22,887 nucleotides of DNA from CAYONM01 sp964405325. GTDB taxonomy: Bacteria; Planctomycetota; UBA11346. Shown piece by piece: positions 7,605 through 14,512 of this stretch (its first letter is position 1; each line of letters starts with the position of its first letter). The notes beneath the pieces are model-generated. The model was not told where the DNA came from. It did no database searches and worked only from the letters and a program-made list of their open reading frames with translations. The translations under genes were made by a program, and so were the position numbers. Location of the stretch: assembly GCA_964405325.1 (NCBI GenBank), contig CAYONM010000034.1:1-22887 (forward strand), written 5' to 3'.

Positions 7605-8924
7605 TTATGATAAAAGCGCCAGCAGCTCATCCTCGTAAAAGAACCGGTCTGAGTCGAAGGCCGGCACCAAGTCGTGCAGCCAGGTGGCGCCTGGATCGAA
7701 TTTGGCAAAGAAGGGCTGGCGGACCCAGTCGGGATTGCGGGCCTGCAGGAATTGCAGACAGAAGACTTTTTCGCCTTTGATCTCGGCGACGCCGTCGATG
7801 AGCACCTTGCCGGGGAAGGCACTCATCGATGGGCCACGGACGCTGCGCGCCAGGCCAGAAATCTGCTGATAGGCTTCGCGGAAGATGTCCCAGGCACGGG
7901 TCAGTGGCAGCTCGAAGTAGCGCTTCGCGCCGGTGTCGCGCTCGACAAACATATAGTAGGGAATGGCACCCAGGTTGACACCCGTGGTCCAGAGTTCGGC
8001 CCAGGCAGCGGCATCATCGTTGATGTGGCGCAGCACCGGCGATTGCATGCGAATAGTGGTGCCGGTGGCGCGCACCCGGCGCAGGGCCTGTCTGGCGACG
8101 TCGGTGCGCAGTTCCTGTGGATGGTTGTAGTGGGCCATCAGGGCCAGCTGCTTGCCGCTGGCGTGGACGGTTTCAAACAGTCGCATCAGATCGTCGGCGT
8201 CGGGATCGGTCAGGACGCGGAAGGGCCAGTAGCTGAGCGCCTTGGTGCCGATGCGGATGTTGCGGATGTGTTCCAGTTCCGGGTCATGCAGCAGGGGCTC
8301 GATGTAGCGGGCCAGGATGCGGGTGCGCATCACCAGGGGGTCGCCGCCGGTAATCAGGATATCGGTGACTTCCGGGTGCCGCTTCAGGTAAGCGACCAAG
8401 TCGTCGGCCTGGCGAGTGGCAAAGCGGAGGTCGGCGTCGCCGATGAATTGCGCCCAACGAAAACAGAACGAGCAATAGGCGTGGCAGGTCTGGCCAGCAG
8501 CAGGGAACACCAATACCGTTTGTTGGTACTTGTGCTGCAGGCCGTCCAGCAGCCGACCGTCCAGTTCCGGGACGTTGTGGCTCTGCTGTCCCGCTGGGTG
8601 CGGGTTGAGCCGGTTCCGGATGTCGGTGGCGCAGGCCTTGATCTGCTGCGGCCTGGCCTGGGTGCGGATCAGTTGGCGCATATGTCGGAAATCGGCGGGT
8701 TCCAGCATGCCTTGGTGGACGAAGGTGAGTTGATAGAGGGGGTCGTCGGGAACGCGATTCCAGTCGATCAGCTGGTCCATGACGTAGGGGTTGGTGCGGA
8801 AGGGGAGCACAGCGGAGACGGTTTGAATGGCTTCTTGAAGATCCTGATCCAGCAGTCGCCATTGCGGCATCTGATCGACGTTGGCACGGGTGATGGCGCG
8901 GTATTCCTGTGGTCGGATCGTCAT
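7605..8924 (-). CDS. KamA-family radical SAM protein (lysine 2,3-aminomutase-like)
   Basis: 439 aa. The radical SAM [4Fe-4S] motif is C147-x3-C151-x2-C154 in CHAYCSFCFRW, followed by GGDPLV (183-188), the SAM-binding glycine patch. These lie in a TIM-barrel core matching the lysine 2,3-aminomutase family, which isomerises lysine to beta-lysine with SAM and PLP. Near the C-terminus GPSMSAFPGKVLIDG places K363 where the PLP-binding lysine is expected. The C-terminal motif FLQARNPDW and the run after it belong to the KamA-like branch rather than to classical clostridial enzymes, so the substrate is not certain. No beta-lysine acetyltransferase (ablB) is adjacent. AAAGGA about 8 nt before the ATG supports the start. 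It is a single gene, convergent with the channel gene and divergent from the beta-propeller gene. Confidence 0.87.
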   Translation of the reverse strand: MTIRPQEYRAITRANVDQMPQWRLLDQDLQEAIQTVSAVLPFRTNPYVMDQLIDWNRVPDDPLYQLTFVHQGMLEPADFRHMRQLIRTQARPQQIKACATDIRNRLNPHPAGQQSHNVPELDGRLLDGLQHKYQQTVLVFPAAGQTCHAYCSFCFRWAQFIGDADLRFATRQADDLVAYLKRHPEVTDILITGGDPLVMRTRILARYIEPLLHDPELEHIRNIRIGTKALSYWPFRVLTDPDADDLMRLFETVHASGKQLALMAHYNHPQELRTDVARQALRRVRATGTTIRMQSPVLRHINDDAAAWAELWTTGVNLGAIPYYMFVERDTGAKRYFELPLTRAWDIFREAYQQISGLARSVRGPSMSAFPGKVLIDGVAEIKGEKVFCLQFLQARNPDWVRQPFFAKFDPGATWLHDLVPAFDSDRFFYEDELLALLS

Positions 8925-9252
8925 GTGCAGGTCCTTTCTCGGCAGGTGGCAGCCGTCCCTCGGTAAGGGCGACTGGGCTCGTCAAGGCGGGTGAGTTACC
9001 AAACCCGCAGTTTCGTGTTCTGGCTGTAGCTCCGCCGGCAGCTGGCGCTGCCGGGCTGGCGCATGTTAGAGCTCTTTTTGCCCTGCCAACCCATAGCCTG
9101 GATTCAGGAGATTCCTTGTCGGAGGTGGTCGGGAATCCGGGGGGAGCGATGACGCTTCGGTGTTGTGATACGGGCCTTCGCCTTTTTGCGCCCTCGTTCC
9201 CCGCATGGACCGATGGACAACAGCCGGTATAGGAGGCGCCAGGAGGTGATCG
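8925..9252. promoter_or_regulatory. Divergent intergenic region with two stem-loops
   Basis: This 328-bp non-coding stretch lies between the divergent radical SAM and beta-propeller genes. It holds GCGGGT(10 nt)ACCCGC at 8987-9008 and a perfect CCGGCAGC-TGGC-GCTGCCGG at 9035-9054. Neither is followed by a T-tract, so these look like leader RNA or operator structures rather than terminators. I compared the region by eye with common riboswitch cores (c-di-GMP, fluoride) and did not find a match. I could not assign promoters with confidence. Confidence 0.4.
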
Positions 9253-10242
9253 ATGGTCCTGGTTCGATCCGTTCTGCTGGCCCTGATGACGGCCGTGACC
9301 CTGCATGCCGCGCAATGGGAAAAGATCACCGAGCAACTGAAGCAGGTCATGCCTGAAGAGGATCAACGCGGCAAGCAGGGCCGCGGGGTCGGTTTCGTCT
9401 TTGTGACCCCAGGCAATGGCCGCGTGTATGCGGCGATGAATTTCCATGGGGTGTACCAGAGCGATGACCACGGCGAGACCTGGCAGCGCAGCGATGACGG
9501 TAGTGCCACGGGGCGTTACTATGGTGGGATCAGCTTGCATCAGCAGACGGATCGTTTTGCGGTGTTCAGCGTTGGACGGAAGGCCAATGGCTGCATGAGT
9601 CTGGATGGCGGCGCCAGCTGGCAGGCCTTCACCAATCCTGCTGGCGACGATTTTTCCTGGGGCATGGTGGATTGGAGCCAGGTCAAACCAACGCGGATCC
9701 TGGCCAAGCAACATCATACCCCCGGCGTGCTGTGGTATAGCCAGGATGCTGGTCAGCAGTGGCAGAAGCTGAAGCCCACCTGTCGCCGTCTTGGTCTCGC
9801 CGCTGGCGGTGTGCTGCTGTTGGGCAGTGACGAGGGGATCCAGCGCAGCACCGATCAGGGTCAGAGCTGGGACACCGTCAGTCTGGTGCAGGTGCTGGGG
9901 CCGTTTCCGACCCGGTATCAGGACCAGCTGTACTGGCCGGCGGTGGATGGTGTGTATGTCAGCAAGGACGAGGGCGCCAGTTGGATCCGCTATGGCAGCG
10001 AGCTGGAGGGCTGTGTCTGGGGCCCCTATTTCGATGGTTCGTCCAAGCGTTGCTTCGTGGTGTCCAAGGCTGGAATTCATTTCACCGACAACAGCGGTGT
10101 CGACTGGGCCTTTATCAGCCCTGATCCGAGCGAGGTCTATGTTCCGGATCATCCGGCCAATGGTTACGGTTGGGATCCGCAGGCGCGCATCTTGTATGCT
10201 TCGGCCATGTGGCGTGAGATCTACCGCTTACGTTTGGAGTGA
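9253..10242 (+). CDS. Exported Asp-box (BNR/sialidase-type) beta-propeller protein
   Basis: 329 aa. A signal peptide covers residues 1-20 (basic MVLVR, hydrophobic core, cleavage near LHAA|QW), so the protein is exported. The rest carries regularly spaced Asp-box motifs (S-x-D-x-G-x-x-W) at residues 70-77, 116-123, 163-170, 199-206 and 237-244. A sixth at 278-285 has Asn in place of Asp. Such spacing indicates a six-bladed-type propeller like those of sialidases, photosystem assembly factor Ycf48 and VPS10-like proteins. The Arg triad and Tyr nucleophile of a sialidase are not recognisable, so a binding or scaffold role is more likely than an enzyme. The ribosome binding site GGAGGTGAT is near perfect. 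No partner gene is adjacent in the same direction. Confidence 0.85.
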   Translation: MVLVRSVLLALMTAVTLHAAQWEKITEQLKQVMPEEDQRGKQGRGVGFVFVTPGNGRVYAAMNFHGVYQSDDHGETWQRSDDGSATGRYYGGISLHQQTDRFAVFSVGRKANGCMSLDGGASWQAFTNPAGDDFSWGMVDWSQVKPTRILAKQHHTPGVLWYSQDAGQQWQKLKPTCRRLGLAAGGVLLLGSDEGIQRSTDQGQSWDTVSLVQVLGPFPTRYQDQLYWPAVDGVYVSKDEGASWIRYGSELEGCVWGPYFDGSSKRCFVVSKAGIHFTDNSGVDWAFISPDPSEVYVPDHPANGYGWDPQARILYASAMWREIYRLRLE

Positions 10243-10439
10243 TGGCTTGCAGTGCAACGGGGAGCATCGCCGCCTCGCTCCATCGTCGCGCTTCGCGTAT
10301 GATCGCCGAAAAACCGTCGCTCGGTCGGACGCGCTCGCGCTTGGACGTGCTCACCGGGGGCGCCCGCGGGTTGTGCCCAGACGAGCTCTGATGGAGGAAG
10401 CTGAAGTGACGGTTTCGAGAGGGGGTCCGGCGAGTCACG
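10243..10439. other. Convergent intergenic region with repeat copy A
   Basis: This 197-bp region lies between the beta-propeller gene (+) and the DtxR-family gene (-). It contains copy A of the dispersed repeat described separately. It also contains an inverted pair GTGAC/GTCAC (about 10406-10410 and 10434-10438) that brackets the end of the DtxR gene. The phrases GTGACG and GCGAGTCACG also occur in the other convergent region (7458-7526), so a shared terminator-like layout is possible. No coding potential was recognised. Confidence 0.4.
10323..10394 (+). repeat. Dispersed intergenic repeat, copy A
   Basis: Two blocks are shared with copy B (19970-20041, opposite strand). A 33-nt block at 10323-10355 is identical at 30 of 33 positions, and a 13-nt block CGAGCTCTGATGG at 10382-10394 is identical. 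The 26-nt spacer has the same length in both copies but a diverged sequence apart from a short CCC-containing stretch. Weaker similarity continues upstream. The element is intergenic in both places. Confidence 0.75.
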
Positions 10440-11183
10440 CTACTGGCAGAGCACCATTTCCGCTTCCTCGGCGCTCAGCGCCAGGGGTTGGCCATCGTTG
10501 CCCACCAGGGTGATGATGCCTTCGGTCACTGCCAGGATCCGCAGCGCATCGCCCGGGGAGAAGCCGGCTTGCGCGAAACGGGTGTGCACCTCGCCGCGGT
10601 CGCGGAAGGCACTCAGGTGTGTGGTCGTACCGGGTGCGACCTCGTGCAAACGACTGACGGCTGGGCTCGGTGGGGTGACCCGTGGCAGCCGCAGGGCCGG
10701 GCAGCTGTATTGTTCGTCATCGGCGGTGTGCCCACAGCGATGACAATCGTCGGCGTCTTCTTCGACGCCGCGTTCGGTCCAGCGCACTCGGCCACGGGGG
10801 CAGCTGCCAATGTAGTCGGTGAATGCGATCATGCGCACCAGGATGTCTTCGGGCATGATGTGCTCGAGGTGGCAGGCGATTTCTTCGACACGGTTCCGTT
10901 CCACTCCCAGCAGGGTGGTGAAAAAGCGGGTCAGGGCTTTGTGTTTGCGCAGCACTTCGGCGGCGTGGGCCCGACCACTGGCGGTCATCTCGATGGCGCC
11001 ATAGGGCTTGCGGTGGATCAGGTTGCGATCCGCCAATTCTTTCATTGCCCGGGTGGTGGAAGCAGCGGTCACACCCATGGCCTTGGCGACATCACCGGTG
11101 CCGACCCGGTCCTGACCTTGACTGAGAACCAGCAGGGTCTCCAGGTAGTCTTCCAGGCTCTCGCTCAGTTCATCGGTGGTCAT
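10440..11183 (-). CDS. DtxR/MntR-family metal-dependent transcriptional regulator with FeoA/SH3-like domain
   Basis: 247 aa. An N-terminal winged helix (about 8-70) is followed by the metal-binding and dimerisation domain. H81 and the cluster C104, E107, H108 (in ACHLEHIM) match the primary-site ligands C102, E105 and H106 of DtxR, which suggests Fe2+ rather than Mn2+ sensing. Residues about 128-161 form an insert with C128, C147, C150 and C161 plus His residues, likely a small zinc or Fe-S site not found in minimal DtxR. Residues about 175-247 are a FeoA/SH3-like domain. It is the last gene of the hydS operon, 62 nt after the Rieske gene. A palindrome 16 nt before its start may be its own operator. 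It probably links expression of the Fe-S-rich cluster to iron supply, which is inferred. Confidence 0.9.
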   Translation of the reverse strand: MTTDELSESLEDYLETLLVLSQGQDRVGTGDVAKAMGVTAASTTRAMKELADRNLIHRKPYGAIEMTASGRAHAAEVLRKHKALTRFFTTLLGVERNRVEEIACHLEHIMPEDILVRMIAFTDYIGSCPRGRVRWTERGVEEDADDCHRCGHTADDEQYSCPALRLPRVTPPSPAVSRLHEVAPGTTTHLSAFRDRGEVHTRFAQAGFSPGDALRILAVTEGIITLVGNDGQPLALSAEEAEMVLCQ

Positions 11184-11198
11184 GGTTGGCTTCCACAG

Positions 11199-11212
11199 TG
11201 GTCAAATGACCA
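11199..11212. promoter_or_regulatory. Palindromic operator candidate upstream of the dtxR-family gene
   Basis: TGGTCA-AA-TGACCA is a perfect inverted repeat of 6-bp arms. It ends 16 nt before the start codon of the minus-strand DtxR-family gene, in the 62-bp gap after the Rieske gene. Position and symmetry suit autoregulation, but the sequence is not the classical DtxR box, so the binding protein is unproven. Confidence 0.45.
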
Positions 11213-11225
11213 GTCTCGGGCGGGT

Positions 11226-11250
11226 TGTGTCACGGTAAATCGTGATCACA
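11226..11250. other. Stem-loop at the 3' end of the Rieske gene
   Basis: TGTGTCACG (11226-11234) pairs with CGTGATCACA (11241-11250) around a 6-nt loop, with one bulged base, giving nine pairs. It overlaps the stop codon of the Rieske gene. No T-run follows on the minus strand, so it would more likely protect or process the mRNA before the DtxR cistron than terminate it fully. Confidence 0.45.
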
Positions 11251-11593
11251 GACCGACCTCGACTTGGCGGTCACGGATCCGGACCGGATAGGTGGTTACG
11301 CGGCATTTGCCCAGCAGGCTGTCGCCCAGATGTTGGCCGGTACGCAGGTCGAATTCCCAGCCATGCGCAGGGCAGCGGACGGTGGCTGTCTCCAGGCTGC
11401 CGGCTGCGGTACTGCCAGAGACCAGGCTGACGCCGGCGTGCGGGCAGTAGTCCTTGCAGGCGTACCAGGCCTCGCCCAGACGGTAGACGCCAATGCGTCG
11501 TTTGCCGAGCTCGACCAGACGGCCGCTGCCGTCTGCCCAGTCGGTCGCCGTGCCAACGGCGACCCAGCGGTACTCGTTTTCATGCTGGTCCAT
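11246..11593 (-). CDS. Rieske [2Fe-2S] ferredoxin-like protein
   Basis: 115 aa, a single Rieske domain with no membrane anchor or signal, so a soluble electron carrier in the cytoplasm. The cluster ligands are in CPHAGVSL (Cys and His) and RCPAHGWEF (Cys and His), the C-x-H and C-x2-H pattern. A WYACKDYCPH lead-in and a TYPVRIRD strand complete the fold, which resembles the small NirD or dioxygenase-ferredoxin type. Although the frame stays open upstream to 11809, I start at the ATG at 11593. That start removes an overlap with the phosphatase gene and begins just before the fold; its ribosome binding site is weak. It follows the phosphatase by 55 nt. Its place between an H2-sensor pair and a metalloregulator suggests a redox partner for the sensory hydrogenase, but that is only inference. 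Confidence 0.88.
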   Translation of the reverse strand: MDQHENEYRWVAVGTATDWADGSGRLVELGKRRIGVYRLGEAWYACKDYCPHAGVSLVSGSTAAGSLETATVRCPAHGWEFDLRTGQHLGDSLLGKCRVTTYPVRIRDRQVEVGL

Positions 11594-11648
11594 AAGCGGA
11601 GGGTCGGCTGCGGGGGAGCGCGGTGCAAGGCAAGGCCTGTTGCAACTT

Positions 11649-12821
11649 CTACCACAGACGGAGCTGGACCTGTTTGGCATAGCGGTCTCGAAGCAGGCGT
11701 GCCAGGTCCTCCACCCGTTGTCGGCGGGTGGGTGGCCCCGGGGACAGATTGGGGTCGAAGTGGGCGGTGTTGATGCCGGCGCCCAGCTGGATGTCGATGG
11801 CATCGGCATCCACCAGCAAGCTGCACAGCCGGTCCAGCTGACCGTTATCGCCGCCGTTCCAGGGCTCCGGTGCGGCCAGGGCGTGGTGGATCGCGGTCAG
11901 GGTCAGGATTCCCTCGGTCACCAGGTCGGCACCGGCAAGCCGCGCGAAGGGCGGTAGCGGATCACCCGGCCGGGCGTGCTCCGGGATCAGATCCTCCTGC
12001 CATTCCCGGGCCAGGATCTCGGCGGTAGTGCCGCCCAGCACCAGCTTGGCGCCACTGGCCCGGGCGGCGCTGGCGGCGAAATCGGCGTCCAACTGTTTGA
12101 GATAAGGGGGACCGGTGATCACATTCAGTCGGCGAGGTGGACGTCGCCGACAGACCCCACAGGTGATGTCGTCGCCGGCCTGGAAGGCGTCCAGGGCGTG
12201 GGCCCGGTTGGCCAAGCGCTTGGCCAGCAGGCGGGCCGGCAGGTGTTGGTTGTCCTGGTGCGCATCAAGGTGGCGTAGCGCGCCATCCAGGCGCCAGCCG
12301 AAGGGGTGCTCGCGGCCGCCCATGCCGGCCTGGGTGATGCCGTCTGAGACCAGGATCAGCGACTCGCCGGCGGCCAGGTGCTGGTGGTACACGGTCAGCT
12401 GCCGACCGGGGCCGGCATCGGCCACCAACTGTCCGGACAGCGGTCGAGCGCCGGCGGCCTGCAGCATGGCTGGTGGTGGATTGCCATACACCGCGATCCG
12501 GGCCTGGCCGTCGGCGGTCAGATCGGCAATGCTGAAAGTGGCGTAGCTGATGCCGCGCTGCTGGCAGACCGGTAGGGTGCGGCGGATGGTCTCGGCGAAG
12601 CGGACGACGTCGTGCCGGGCGGCGGCATAGCGTGCGGCCATGGTCGCGGTCAGGTTGGCCAGGACATTGGCTTTCACGCCTGAGCCCAGGCCGTCGGCCA
12701 GGACCATCACCAGGCGCTCGTCCTCGGGCACCCGGTGCACCAGGCAGATATCGCCAGGCAGACGTTCGCCTGCTTTGCGATGTCGTTGTGCGGCCACATC
12801 CCAGGTCAGTGGTTCCATCAT
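11649..12821 (-). CDS. SpoIIE/PP2C-family protein phosphatase with hydrogenase-associated C-terminal domain
   Basis: 390 aa. Residues 1-225 are a PP2C-like SpoIIE phosphatase domain. Its metal-binding acidic residues are visible in GD (24), ADGLGSG (42-48), SDGI (159-162) and GDDIT (216-220). Such enzymes remove phosphate from Ser/Thr of anti-sigma-antagonist or similar proteins. Residues about 230-390 are a second domain with VITGPP, KLVLGGTTAEI and DLVTEGILTL motifs. I recall this domain as a companion of SpoIIE phosphatases beside group C [FeFe]-hydrogenases. The start overlaps the hydS stop by one base (TGATG); a second ATG lies one codon in. This strongly suggests coupled synthesis and that the phosphatase relays the signal of the sensory hydrogenase. 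No anti-sigma factor or antagonist gene is present in the window. Confidence 0.9.
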   Translation of the reverse strand: MMEPLTWDVAAQRHRKAGERLPGDICLVHRVPEDERLVMVLADGLGSGVKANVLANLTATMAARYAAARHDVVRFAETIRRTLPVCQQRGISYATFSIADLTADGQARIAVYGNPPPAMLQAAGARPLSGQLVADAGPGRQLTVYHQHLAAGESLILVSDGITQAGMGGREHPFGWRLDGALRHLDAHQDNQHLPARLLAKRLANRAHALDAFQAGDDITCGVCRRRPPRRLNVITGPPYLKQLDADFAASAARASGAKLVLGGTTAEILAREWQEDLIPEHARPGDPLPPFARLAGADLVTEGILTLTAIHHALAAPEPWNGGDNGQLDRLCSLLVDADAIDIQLGAGINTAHFDPNLSPGPPTRRQRVEDLARLLRDRYAKQVQLRLW

Positions 12822-14512
12822 CAGGCCTGCATCTTTGCTGAATCGCGTCCGAAGGCATCGATGATCGAGGACAGCAGCACCTCGCTTTCGGCTGCGTTTT
12901 CGCCCAAAAGGCAGGCCAATTGTTGTACCGTGGCCAATTGTTTTTCGATCACCAGTTCGGCCCGGCGGACGATTTCGTCACGCTGCACCGCTGGTTCGGT
13001 GATATCGCGCAGGATCGCGCCGGCCAGGCGGCTGGGTTCGATCACGAACACGATCGCCGCCAGGTGTCGTCCATGATCGCTCAGATCACGTTCCACTTGC
13101 GCGCTATCGCCGCTCAGGACGTGTCGCAACGCCGGAGCCAGCGCCGGCAGCAGCCGTTCCAGCGGCTGTTCGCGCAGATGGCCGTGTACCTGCCAGGTCT
13201 GCTCACCGCTTTCCACCAACTGTGCAAAAGCGCGGTTGGCCTCGACCACCCGCAGCGACTGATCCACCACCACCGCACCGGCGGGCATGGCACGCAGTAG
13301 CGCATTGGACTGGTTCTGCGCCAGTCGACGCATGTAGCCGACGCACATCGCCACCTCGGCGTGACCGTCCAGCAGGGCTGCGGCAAAGTGCCGGCAGCTT
13401 TCATAGCCACAGCCGCCGCAGTTCAGCTCGTCCTGCTTCTGCACCTTGCCGACCTCGGCCAGAGCCTGGCGGATGGCGGTTTCGGTATGCGGTCGCTGCG
13501 GCGCTGCGGCGCTGCTCCACTGCATGGTGATGGTTTGGCGTGGCGCGCGTGGTCCGCTGGTGGGTGGTGCCGCCGCCAGGACCCGTCGACGTTTGGCGAC
13601 GCTGCGGCCGCCTTCGCGCCGGCAGGGTCCGCCGACGCAGCCGTGGTCGCAGGCCAACAGTTCCACAAAGCGCAGGCCGATCAGCTGGTCCGGCTCGGCC
13701 AGGGCCTCGGCAATGGCCGGCAGGCCGGCGATCGCGTCCAGGTCATCTTCACAGACACCACACTGCCGGCGAATGCCAGCCAGCATGCCACCGGTCACTG
13801 GATAACGGGCGCCATCGGCGGCCGTGCCACCAAAAAAACCTTCGTCTTCGGTGTCCAGATCGATGTTCTGTTCCTGAAGCAGGATTTCCAGTTCATCGAA
13901 GCCGATCACCACGTCGATCAGGTCTGGCCGGATCTGAGCTTCGCGCTTCTTGGCAATACAGGGACCGATGAACGCCACACGGATGGGGACGGTTGCCTGC
14001 TGCCGGAGCCAGGCGGCGTGGCTCAGGGCAGGTGAGAGCAGGGGGGTGATCAGTTCGCCGCAGCCGGCATAGCGATCGGCCCAGGCCACTGCCGCCGGGC
14101 AGGCGGAGGAGAGCCAGGGCAGGCCGTCGTCGCGCTGCGGCAACGCAGCGACGTGGGCGCTCACTTCCTCGGCACCGAGGGCGGTTTCCGAGACCACGGC
14201 GAAACCGAGTCGTCGCAGCGCGGTGGCGATGGCTGCAGCCGAGCATCCGGGGAATTCGCCCAGCCAACTGGGGGCCAGGCTGCACCACACCGGTGTCTCC
14301 GCTGCCAGGAGCTGACGCAATCGTGGCAGATCGTCGCGTCTCTGCTTGGCTCCGGCGGGGCAGGCGGTGACGCAGTGGCCGCAACTGACGCAGAGCTCGT
14401 CCAGCACCTGGGCTGCACCCTGCTGCACCCGGATGGCCTTGGCCGGACATTCGCGCACGCATTTGTAGCAGTCCTGGCAAGCGGCCTCGGTGGTGCTGAC
14501 GATAGGCTCCAT
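12821..14512 (-). CDS. hydS: Sensory-type (group C, HydS-like) [FeFe]-hydrogenase with PAS domain
   Basis: 563 aa. Two [4Fe-4S] ferredoxin motifs (C12/15/18/22 and C41/44/47/51) precede an H-cluster domain. Its three signatures are altered: L1 is SSACPA (135-140) instead of TSCCPA, L2 is GPCIAKK (183-189) instead of MPCTAKK, and L3 is C288-x3-C292 in ACDHGCVGGP. The four H-cluster cysteines (C138, C185, C288, C292) remain, but the proton-relay Cys is Ala137 and the L2 Met is Gly183. These changes are known from HydS-type enzymes with slow catalysis. A further Fe-S motif of RnfB type (C365/368/373/390) leads to a PAS domain (about 393-515) and a helical C-terminus. AAGGAG lies 9 nt before the ATG. 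It is first in the operon and divergent from hydCBA. Confidence 0.93.
   Translation of the reverse strand: MEPIVSTTEAACQDCYKCVRECPAKAIRVQQGAAQVLDELCVSCGHCVTACPAGAKQRRDDLPRLRQLLAAETPVWCSLAPSWLGEFPGCSAAAIATALRRLGFAVVSETALGAEEVSAHVAALPQRDDGLPWLSSACPAAVAWADRYAGCGELITPLLSPALSHAAWLRQQATVPIRVAFIGPCIAKKREAQIRPDLIDVVIGFDELEILLQEQNIDLDTEDEGFFGGTAADGARYPVTGGMLAGIRRQCGVCEDDLDAIAGLPAIAEALAEPDQLIGLRFVELLACDHGCVGGPCRREGGRSVAKRRRVLAAAPPTSGPRAPRQTITMQWSSAAAPQRPHTETAIRQALAEVGKVQKQDELNCGGCGYESCRHFAAALLDGHAEVAMCVGYMRRLAQNQSNALLRAMPAGAVVVDQSLRVVEANRAFAQLVESGEQTWQVHGHLREQPLERLLPALAPALRHVLSGDSAQVERDLSDHGRHLAAIVFVIEPSRLAGAILRDITEPAVQRDEIVRRAELVIEKQLATVQQLACLLGENAAESEVLLSSIIDAFGRDSAKMQA

Noticed and set aside
7674..8966. 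430-codon plus-strand frame over the radical SAM gene
   Set aside because: The minus-strand frame has the radical SAM motif and a good ribosome binding site; the plus frame is rich in Gly/Val/Gln and has no domain.
8941..9060. c-di-GMP or fluoride riboswitch in the divergent leader
   Set aside because: The conserved core sequences were not found on either strand by eye.
8284..10152. 622-codon minus-strand frame
   Set aside because: It spans parts of two real genes and the intergenic region between them, so it cannot be a genuine single gene.
11594..11809. Upstream extension of the Rieske gene
   Set aside because: It would overlap the phosphatase gene by 160 nt and adds a Pro/Ser-rich sequence without similarity to the fold.
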